5,176 nt of DNA from Chloroflexota bacterium (GTDB lineage: Bacteria; Chloroflexota; Anaerolineae; Promineifilales; Promineifilaceae). The stretch is taken from positions 1 through 5,176 of the forward strand of contig JAAEOP010000871.1 in assembly GCA_024223125.1 (NCBI GenBank). The letters are read 5' to 3'. A model generated the notes under the pieces. It saw only the letters and a program-made list of their open reading frames with translations. It did no database searches and had not been told where the DNA came from. A program made the translations under genes and the position numbers. Shown piece after piece: positions 1 to 5,051 of the stretch; within the stretch, counting starts at the first letter, position 1; every line of letters begins with the position of its first letter.

Positions 1-424
1 CCCCATGTGGCCATTCGGACGGATGGTCGACAACGCCGGCACGAACCATATTCAAATCGATGTAAACCAAACATCGCAGCAGGTGCTCTCCGGATTCAAT
101 AGCGGTTGCATGGTACCGGTCTTCCCAGAAAGCCCCTCTTCGTTTTTTCCGCTGGTTGTATTCCTGCGCCGTTCTTCCAGCGATCAATCCAATCGCCTGG
201 AGAATAATCCGATTTTCACTGTCGTCTTTCACGATTATATGGGTGTGATTTGAGGTCGCAACATAGTTGAGCACCACCAATCCAAAGCGCCGCTTGGCTT
301 CAAAGAGCCATTGGATCCAGCGGTAACGGTCCTGTTTAAATTTCATCAGGAATTCGCGTTTGTGGCATCTTTGGGTGATGTGCCAGATTTGATACGGGAT
401 ATAATGTCGTTTAGCCCTTGCCAC
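1..424 (-). CDS. Y1 (HUH) transposase, IS200-like / REP-associated type, C-terminus cut by window edge
   Basis: Reading the minus strand from a GTG at 424-422 gives 141 uninterrupted residues that run off the window. They begin MARAKRHYIPYQIWHITQRC, typical of the Y1_Tnp (COG1943) family. The metal-binding HUH motif is H60-T61-H62 (SNHTHIIV). The GAFWEDRYHAT block is at about 97-107. The probable nucleophilic tyrosine is Y121, in YIDLNMVRAG. Members nick single-stranded DNA through a 5'-phosphotyrosine link, usually at hairpin ends or REP palindromes. The GTG start is chosen because AGGAAGG (430-436) lies 5 nt upstream and the protein begins as family members do; an in-frame TTG lies further upstream. 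An ATG-only search misses this gene. The middle position of HUH is Thr rather than the usual bulky hydrophobic residue. The family call is firm; whether the enzyme is complete cannot be seen. Confidence 0.9.
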   Translation of the reverse strand, partial: MARAKRHYIPYQIWHITQRCHKREFLMKFKQDRYRWIQWLFEAKRRFGLVVLNYVATSNHTHIIVKDDSENRIILQAIGLIAGRTAQEYNQRKKRRGAFWEDRYHATAIESGEHLLRCLVYIDLNMVRAGVVDHPSEWPHG

Positions 425-433
425 CAGACCCTT

Positions 434-473
434 CCTATATTGCAATTTTTGAGGCTAAAAATCTCAATATAGG
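434..473 (-). promoter_or_regulatory. Strong hairpin in the leader of the Y1 transposase gene
   Basis: CCTATATTG (434-442) and CAATATAGG (465-473) are a perfect 9-bp inverted repeat. Inside it, after a 2-nt mismatch on each side, ATTTTT (445-450) pairs with AAAAAT (457-462) around a 6-nt loop. In the minus-strand transcript the 3' arm ends in AGG, the first bases of the AGGAAGG Shine-Dalgarno (436 to 430). Folding would therefore partly hide the ribosome binding site, as known for the IS200 leader hairpin. As DNA it could instead be the palindrome the transposase recognises. The structure is seen directly; the function is inferred. Confidence 0.6.
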
Positions 474-689
474 GTGTATTTCGGCACTTTCTTGAAACAA
501 TTTTGTTTTAATTTTAATTGGTTGGCTTGGCCCGTCCCCGTAGCTGACAAACAGCGCTGCAGGAATTGCTGGCCTTGTAACACGGCCCAAAAGCAGGGCA
601 GTTGAAGCAAACCGCACTTTTAATCGCTTTAGAAGGCAAAATGCGTAGCACATTTTCACTGCCTTGGTTAGAACGATTTACCTGAATTT
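474..689. other. Gap with no convincing gene; one small Cys-rich ORF
   Basis: Between the Y1 hairpin and the SEC-C remnant I see no gene I recognise. A 62-codon minus-strand ORF (702 to 514) has five cysteines in one cluster (CFNC, then C, C and C within about 20 residues), which could be a metal-binding fragment. It has no clear Shine-Dalgarno and its start overlaps the SEC-C remnant in another frame, so it may be decayed sequence. Another minus-strand ORF (659-435) overlaps it in a different frame and looks random. Confidence 0.3.
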
Positions 690-814
690 TTACAAACAGC
701 ATTTTTTATATTTTTCCCGCTTCCACATGGACATGGATCGTTTCTTCCAACTATAGGCAAATGCAGTTGTTTTCTAAAATGTTTCTTTTTACAGTGGGCA
801 TCATTGCTGTCCGG
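690..814 (-). pseudogene. SEC-C zinc-binding motif protein, C-terminal remnant with frameshift
   Basis: On the minus strand, from 814 downward, the frame reads PDSNDAHC, then KKKHFRKQLHLPIV, then [11 protein letters not shown]. This is the start of the SEC-C motif (CxCxxxxxxxxCC), a small zinc-binding module found at the C-terminus of SecA and many other proteins. The expected KKYKKCC follows only after a frame change: an A-run of five (711-715) stands where six are needed. After the shift the sequence reads KYKKCCL and stops at TAA (692-690). Upstream, the frame is closed by TAA at 815-817 with no start codon, so only the tail of the gene is left. It is therefore both frameshifted and 5'-truncated. 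The parent protein cannot be named from a SEC-C tail alone. A sequencing error in the homopolymer could explain the shift but not the missing 5' part. Confidence 0.75.
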
Positions 815-892
815 TTAACTTTGCTACAATGTTTATAACATCATGATATGTTAAATAATATTAACGTAAAACTATTTTCCGATTAAAAATCT

Positions 893-914
893 GGCCAAAA
901 TTTTCTTTTGGGCC
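893..914. repeat. GGCCAAAA hairpin and direct repeat upstream of the IS4 transposase
   Basis: GGCCAAAA (893-900) faces TTTTGGGCC (906-914) across 5 nt, forming an 8-bp stem with one bulged G. GGCCAAAA is also repeated directly at 911-918. It lies about 170 nt upstream of the likely transposase start. It could block transcripts or translation entering the IS from outside, as leader hairpins do in some insertion sequences, but the AT-rich setting makes chance possible. Confidence 0.35.
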
Positions 915-1086
915 AAAATATCGATTGAAGCTGCTTAAACCATTACCAATTTAACTCAAAATGAAGGCACTGGGCTCTATGTTGATTGAATGCGATAGCC
1001 GTGATAATTTTACTTCCAACGGAAATTATACCGGACAGCATCCTAGTCATTATGAAATCAACGATTTTTACTATCAGGAAATGGAT

Positions 1087-2259
1087 ATGCCAAGCCCTGC
1101 ATACGTCTTCTCCCAATTTTTAGATCTACTTCCTCGGTATGAATTCCAACACATCGTCAATAAATACCAGGGGGACCATCGCACCAAGGGATTCAAATGC
1201 TGGAATCAACTGGCCTGCATGATATTTGCCCATATCCGGCAAGAAGACAGCCTCCGCGATATCGACATCGCACTAAATGCTTATGGGAAAAAGCTTTACC
1301 ATATCGGCATCAAGCAATGCCCAAGATCCACATTGGCCGACGCCAATGCGCGCCGGGATTACCGGATCTATGAGGAATTCGCCAAATCACTGATGCTGAG
1401 AGCTCGTCGTTCTTATGCCAATGCACAACTCGCGATGGATGTCGATAACGCCGTTTACGCATTGGACGCCTCCACTATCGATTTAACCTTGTCTCTCTTC
1501 CCATGGGCGAAGTTTCGCGCCACCAAAGGCGCCATCAAGCTACACACCCTGATCGACCTACGGGGCAATATTCCGGCCTTTTTGTACATCACGGATGGAA
1601 AGGTCCACGATGTCAAAGCAGCACCTCAAATTCGAATCGAGCCACAAGGGATCTATGTGGTAGATCGGGCGTATGTCGATTTCGCCTGGCTGTGGTCCAT
1701 CGAGGAAACTGATGCCTTCTTTGTCACCCGTTTAAAAACCTCAATCAAATGGACCCGTGTCATTTCCCGTCCGGTGGACAAATCCCTGGGTGTCCGGAGC
1801 GATCAGGATATTCTGCTGTTCAGCCAACAGACCAAAAAGAAGTATCCTAAACGCCTGCGGAGGATCACATTCCGGGATGAAGAGCAAAGCCGGATGCTTG
1901 TGTTCCTGACGAACAATTTTTCACTTCCCTCCGCCACCATCGCAGCTTTGTACAAAGCCAGATGGCAAATTGAACTTTTCTTCAAATGGATCAAACAAAA
2001 TCTCATGGTGAAAAGTTTTTATGGGACTTCCGCCAATGCGGTCAAGACTCAAATCTGGATTTCGATGATTGTTTATCTAGTTTTGGCAATCATGAAGGAG
2101 AGATTTCACCTTGAAAACAATCTTTCTCAACTATTACACTTTTTGGAGGTGAACTTGTTCGAGCGGAAATCGCTCGAATCGATCTTTCAGTTAAACGACC
2201 GGAAGACAGATGTAAGGAACGATATGAACCATATCCAATTGAAACTATTTGATTATTAA
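1087..2259 (+). CDS. IS4-family transposase (DUF4372 + DDE_Tnp_1)
   Basis: This DDE transposase cuts and rejoins the ends of its own IS. From the ATG at 1087 it has 390 residues. The N-terminus (YVFSQFLDLLPRYEF, then SLRDIDIAL and RSTLADANARRDYRIYEEF) matches the DUF4372 region of IS4-family enzymes, as in the group I recall as ISPepr1-like. Numbered from the upstream ATG at 961, the catalytic residues are D169 (ALDASTIDL), D235 (YVVDRAYVDF) and E338. The last sits in a perfect IS4 YREK signature, Y331-x2-R334-x3-E338-x6-K345. The start at 1087 is preferred because AGGA (1076-1079) lies 7 nt upstream and family proteins begin just before FSQ. The ATGs at 961 (432 aa, no Shine-Dalgarno) and 1081 are alternatives. 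The frame has no internal stop and all catalytic residues are present, so it may be active. Confidence 0.9.
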   Translation: MPSPAYVFSQFLDLLPRYEFQHIVNKYQGDHRTKGFKCWNQLACMIFAHIRQEDSLRDIDIALNAYGKKLYHIGIKQCPRSTLADANARRDYRIYEEFAKSLMLRARRSYANAQLAMDVDNAVYALDASTIDLTLSLFPWAKFRATKGAIKLHTLIDLRGNIPAFLYITDGKVHDVKAAPQIRIEPQGIYVVDRAYVDFAWLWSIEETDAFFVTRLKTSIKWTRVISRPVDKSLGVRSDQDILLFSQQTKKKYPKRLRRITFRDEEQSRMLVFLTNNFSLPSATIAALYKARWQIELFFKWIKQNLMVKSFYGTSANAVKTQIWISMIVYLVLAIMKERFHLENNLSQLLHFLEVNLFERKSLESIFQLNDRKTDVRNDMNHIQLKLFDY

Positions 2260-2290
2260 TTACCATGTGTTCAAGTCCGCCAAATAGTTA

Positions 2291-2305
2291 GGGTGCGGCT
2301 CTTTT
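2291..2305. repeat. Terminal inverted repeat, transposase-distal end
   Basis: GGGTGCGGCTCTTTT pairs with 5037-5051 with one mismatch at position 6 (C against T). The match stops abruptly outside at 2290, which sets the element boundary, and decays after the T-run inside. Confidence 0.8.
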
Positions 2306-2364
2306 GCGACGACCACAGTGCACAATTTTGATGATTCGATAGCCAATTTTCATTGTCGATTACT

Positions 2365-3924
2365 TTACTTAACTACTGTCAGGTGGGAGCGTTTGGCCAC
2401 CAACGGTGACGATTTAGTTGGCTGAACAACGCCTCCGCAATAGCGCGATTTATGGGTGCGCTTATACTCGCAGGCTTCATGAAAGGTCCAGTAGTTGTCG
2501 AAGTCACCGGAACAGCGCAGTGCTCGAAGCCGAAGTACTGCTTCGGCCCCGGCAAGACTCCAGCGGGCACCGGTTACTTCCATGCGATCTTTTACCAAAT
2601 GCCTACAGGCGCCTTCGATGACCCCAGTGGCAATGGGAAATCCCTGATCAAGGTATTGATCGTAGTGAAGGTAACGAGAGTGGTTCAGCAGATAGCGCGC
2701 GCACGTATCCACCGGTTTGCGTTGCTGGGCCGACAAGCCCTGACGTGTGGCACTACGGCGCATCCCCCCTGCCATCAAGCCGGCTTTGCCATGCAAAATT
2801 GCAAGCAACCGATGCCGAACCCAGTTTTCCAACTGAGGCCCGGATGCCGGATGAAACACCCTACCAGCGGCCCACAGGTATTCGATCACGTGAATGATGT
2901 CCACAATGATGGTCAACTTGATGTTGTTTTTACGCGCCATCCGTCGCAGTTCACAGATTTGGGTCTTGTTACCATCGACCAGTGCCACCCAATCTTTTTC
3001 ATAGTCCGGGTCCCGATAGCGGGCTTCGGACAGCGCCTGGGCAATGACTTGATCGGGCTCTTTTTCGATACTGGCCCACACCCGTTTGTTTTCTATAAGG
3101 GGGCGTGGCGCACGGGCAAGGGTGCCTCCGATGGGTGCCACGACCTGCTCAGGGCTACGGACAAAAGGCATCAGCGTATAAACGACCGCCACGGTGGCCA
3201 TACGCTTGGCATTTTTTTTCTCGCCTTTCGACAACCGCTTGCCCATCTTATGCGTACGCGCTTCAGCCGCCTTGCGAGTTTGTTCGCGAAGATCCTCGGT
3301 TCGCATCACGACCCCTTTGCCATCGACGCTGACGACCAGCACCGTACCAACTTGCGGTTCTTCAATCACTTGCCTGTGCCTATTCTGGTAAAAAGCCTCA
3401 AAATCAACGGCCGCACGCTGAGCCAACTGTTCGATCTGCCGTTTGCCAATACGGCTGCCGGTGGTCTTTTCGATGGTATCGATGGTATCATCGAAAGAGC
3501 TCTTGGCGGCTTGTTCTGCCACACGGCGCCGCAACTCCAGCGAGTACAACTCTTTGGGCAAATTCAGTTCAGCATCCAGCGGGTGCAGACTTTCACTTCC
3601 TTCTTGGCAGTAGCCTATCCGTTGCAGCGATACGCGGCCGAACACCGATTCGATATTGCGTTCATGAGATCGCTTCCGGATGCGCTCAATACCGTCAGCG
3701 TCAAAAACCGGCTGTACGCTTTCTCCAGGCCCGCGGTTGTTCAGATGCTCCTGCAACAAAAGGCGCATCAATTCCCTGCCTTTTTTTTCCAACTCGCGCT
3801 CCAACTCGCTGTGGGTCATCGAAGATGCCTCCTCGCAACTCAGGTACCCTACGATATGTTCGAAGTTCTCTCTCGGTCGCTCATAGGCTTGCTCCAGAGA
3901 CGACAGTCTGGCCAATGCATTCAT
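2365..3924 (-). CDS. ISKra4-family DDE transposase
   Basis: The 519-residue product resembles ISKra4-family transposases, which mobilise the inverted-repeat-bounded element around them. The N-terminal third is helical and charged and probably binds DNA. The catalytic core shows D201 (VVSVDGKGVVM), D317 (WVALVDGNK), a D342-x2-H345 motif (IIVDIIHVIEYLW) and E437 (GVIEGACRHLVKDRME), followed by TGARWSLAGAEAVLRLRAL. The order D, D, D(2)H, E is that of Mutator/IS256-like DDE enzymes, so D317 rather than D342 is my choice for the second acidic residue; this is inference. The start ATG (3924-3922) has AGGAGG (3934-3939) 9 nt upstream. That Shine-Dalgarno overlaps the 3' end of the DUF4338 gene, whose stop lies 6 nt before this start, so translational coupling is likely. 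There is no frameshift or internal stop. Confidence 0.92.
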   Translation of the reverse strand: MNALARLSSLEQAYERPRENFEHIVGYLSCEEASSMTHSELERELEKKGRELMRLLLQEHLNNRGPGESVQPVFDADGIERIRKRSHERNIESVFGRVSLQRIGYCQEGSESLHPLDAELNLPKELYSLELRRRVAEQAAKSSFDDTIDTIEKTTGSRIGKRQIEQLAQRAAVDFEAFYQNRHRQVIEEPQVGTVLVVSVDGKGVVMRTEDLREQTRKAAEARTHKMGKRLSKGEKKNAKRMATVAVVYTLMPFVRSPEQVVAPIGGTLARAPRPLIENKRVWASIEKEPDQVIAQALSEARYRDPDYEKDWVALVDGNKTQICELRRMARKNNIKLTIIVDIIHVIEYLWAAGRVFHPASGPQLENWVRHRLLAILHGKAGLMAGGMRRSATRQGLSAQQRKPVDTCARYLLNHSRYLHYDQYLDQGFPIATGVIEGACRHLVKDRMEVTGARWSLAGAEAVLRLRALRCSGDFDNYWTFHEACEYKRTHKSRYCGGVVQPTKSSPLVAKRSHLTVVK

Positions 3925-3930
3925 CGCCTC

Positions 3931-4821
3931 TTACCTCCTATCGCTGAGCCGTGCGGCCGCATTTTTCACCAACGGATAAACCATCACGGTTTTTACCGCC
4001 GCGCCGTGTCGACTGCCGGCTTGATCCATACGACCCCGACCACTGGTTTGCCCCAGTGCAACCCAATTGGCTGCACGGTAGCACCCTCCGTGGAAACGTT
4101 GCCGGTCCACAAGCGTTTCCACAAGCCACGGTTGCAGTCCAAAATGTTGCTCCCAGTCAATCGAAAGCCGACGCATCGCAAAAGACAGCATCGCACTGGC
4201 CAAATTGTTAATTTTGGCCAATACTAAAAAACGACTGTTGTTGACCACATGCTGCAAGTGCCGCTTGCGCGTGGTATCGTCCCAACCGATCCATTGATCC
4301 CGTGCCTTCATCCGCCAGGCCGGAGAGCTAAACTGTACACAACCGACCACTTCCCGCCAGGGCCGAGTGACGTAAACCAGATACTGGAGACGCGCCCCGA
4401 AGGGCATCGCGTAACCCAGATAGTGGTATCGGCTGACAAGATCGCGAAACAGATCTCGCTGCTGACGCGTTTGCACCGACTCGACCTTCAGCGGTGTAAA
4501 CGATTCCACGCTACCGATAAGCGCGCTGTAGGTTTGTCCCCGCGGTACCGGCGCATGGCTTTTTCGCGGGGCCGTGCAACCGGGAGATTTTTTGGCCGGC
4601 AATGTCAACAGCCCCTGGCTTTCAAGCCGCTCAAGCAAATCTCGGCACTCCCTGGCCTTAAGTCCGCCTCCGGGCCGCCGCCAGTCCAGCAGTTCGCACA
4701 CCGTATGCGCCAACTCCACGCGGCTGATCTTTTTGCACGTGCCCACCACTTCCTGGATCAGCGCTACATCTTGGGCCGTAAACTGTCTCCCGCAAAACCA
4801 CTGCTGTATTGCCGTGTGCAT
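3931..4821 (-). CDS. DUF4338 protein, DruA-like (Druantia anti-phage family), carried in the transposon
   Basis: A 296-residue protein. Residues about 14-75 form a helical, probably winged-helix-like region (SRVELAHTVCELLDW, GGGLKARECRDLLERLESQG, LLTLP). A linker (76-115) precedes a full DUF4338 domain: YHYLGYAMPFGARLQYLVY (132-150), a VVGCVQFSSPAW block ending in RDQWIGW (174-180), VVNNSRFLVL (192-201), NNLAS (205-209), DW (222-223), WLVETLVDRQRF (232-243), CYRAANWVALGQTSGRGR (247-264) and a VYPL end (281-284). DruA of Druantia defence systems has this domain, but its biochemical activity is not known to me. None of the other Druantia genes is here. The gene is first of two in the transposon, 6 nt ahead of the transposase. 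The start at 4821 has AGGAGG (4831-4836) 9 nt upstream. The domain call is firm; a defence role here is not supported, and a transposition-accessory or passenger role fits the context better. Confidence 0.88.
   Translation of the reverse strand: MHTAIQQWFCGRQFTAQDVALIQEVVGTCKKISRVELAHTVCELLDWRRPGGGLKARECRDLLERLESQGLLTLPAKKSPGCTAPRKSHAPVPRGQTYSALIGSVESFTPLKVESVQTRQQRDLFRDLVSRYHYLGYAMPFGARLQYLVYVTRPWREVVGCVQFSSPAWRMKARDQWIGWDDTTRKRHLQHVVNNSRFLVLAKINNLASAMLSFAMRRLSIDWEQHFGLQPWLVETLVDRQRFHGGCYRAANWVALGQTSGRGRMDQAGSRHGAAVKTVMVYPLVKNAAARLSDRR
3934..3939 (-). promoter_or_regulatory. Shine-Dalgarno of the transposase, inside the end of DUF4338
   Basis: AGGAGG on the minus strand forms the last arginine codons of the DUF4338 gene directly before its TAA stop (3933-3931), 9 nt from the transposase ATG. 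Ribosomes finishing DUF4338 would uncover or re-use this site, which supports coupled translation. Confidence 0.7.
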
Positions 4822-4830
4822 GCCATTTCC

Positions 4831-4862
4831 CCTCCTCTACACTTGTTGCATACCTCAAGTGT
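4831..4862 (-). promoter_or_regulatory. Shine-Dalgarno of DUF4338 with an adjacent 7-bp inverted repeat
   Basis: AGGAGG (4831-4836) is 9 nt from the DUF4338 ATG. Two nucleotides beyond it lies a perfect inverted repeat, ACACTTG (4839-4845) and CAAGTGT (4856-4862), with a 10-nt spacer. It could be an operator half-site pair or an RNA stem controlling access to the ribosome binding site. The Shine-Dalgarno is clear; the role of the repeat is inferred. Confidence 0.5.
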
Positions 4863-4887
4863 GGCGCATTGTCCAGGGAAAATTGCA

Positions 4888-4930
4888 TCGCACCTGCGTG
4901 CGAACCGTTTATGCTTTGCTGGCCGCAGCA
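4888..4930 (-). other. Two small stem-loops in the transposon leader
   Basis: TCGCAC (4888-4893) pairs with GTGCGA (4898-4903), and TGCTG (4917-4921) pairs with CAGCA (4926-4930), each around a 4-nt loop. With the inverted repeat at 4839-4862 this makes three hairpins within 92 nt between the terminal repeat and DUF4338. The rest of the leader (4931-5036) is AT-rich and probably holds the promoter, but no -35/-10 pair is good enough to call. Confidence 0.35.
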
Positions 4931-5036
4931 ATAACCAACATATCGACTGGTGCAACCGCTATCTGGCCAATTATTGCTTTCAACTCGATCTAAACTCGGC
5001 TAACTTGTATATATCTTTTGATTTACCTAATGCTCT

Positions 5037-5051
5037 AAAAGAGCCACACCC
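5037..5051. repeat. Terminal inverted repeat, DUF4338-proximal end
   Basis: AAAAGAGCCACACCC is the partner of 2291-2305 (14/15). Immediately outside it the HU/IHF coding frame begins. Within it and just inside, that frame reads non-family residues and meets a TAA at 5036-5038, so the gene was cut here. Confidence 0.8.

Larger units (their letters stand above)
816..2290 (+). mobile_element. IS4-family insertion sequence, ends uncertain
   Basis: The transposase at 1087-2259 must belong to an IS, but its termini are only weakly marked. The right end is probably at 2289-2290, just before the neighbouring transposon begins. Read inward from there, the sequence is AACTATTTGGCGGACTTG. Two left-end candidates exist. 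AACTATTTTCCGATT (870-884) shares the first 8 bases and scattered later ones. TAACTTTG (816-823) coincides with the point where the SEC-C frame closes. Neither gives a long inverted repeat and no target-site duplication is visible. The interval 815-1086 is AT-rich and otherwise without a recognised gene. The extent given uses the outer candidate. Confidence 0.35.
2291..5051 (-). mobile_element. ISKra4-family transposon carrying a DruA-like (DUF4338) gene
   Basis: A 2761-bp unit is bounded by inverted repeats GGGTGCGGCTCTTTT (2291-2305) and AAAAGAGCCACACCC (5037-5051), which match at 14 of 15 positions. It holds two minus-strand genes, DUF4338 then transposase, with about 60 nt of noncoding DNA at the transposase end and about 215 nt at the DUF4338 end. 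Both boundaries are independently supported. On the right, an HU/IHF reading frame becomes recognisable immediately after 5051. On the left, the IS4 terminus finishes at about 2289-2290. No target-site duplication is evident (left flank ends AAATAGTTA, right flank begins ATATCTTTT). The two genes appear more GC-rich than the DNA on either side, as expected for an acquired element. Both genes are intact, so it may still be mobile. Confidence 0.8.

Noticed and set aside
5..253. 82-codon plus-strand ORF
   Set aside because: It is opposite the Y1 transposase, whose motifs are clear on the minus strand.
821..852. Promoter for the IS4 transposase (TTGCTA ... TATGTT)
   Set aside because: The spacing of 20 nt is too long and the AT-rich setting gives many equally weak matches.
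956..977. TCAAAAT...GCACTG similarity to the reverse complement near 2316-2336 as alternative IS4 ends
   Set aside because: The partner lies inside the neighbouring transposon's terminal region and the match is short and gapped, so chance is likely.
961..1086. ATG at 961 as the IS4 transposase start
   Set aside because: There is no Shine-Dalgarno and the extra 42 residues do not resemble the family. The ATG at 1087 fits better, though 961 is not excluded.
2452..4227. 591-codon plus-strand ORF
   Set aside because: It lies antisense to the ISKra4-type transposase and the end of DUF4338. Its translation has no recognisable motif, and the minus-strand proteins explain the region fully.
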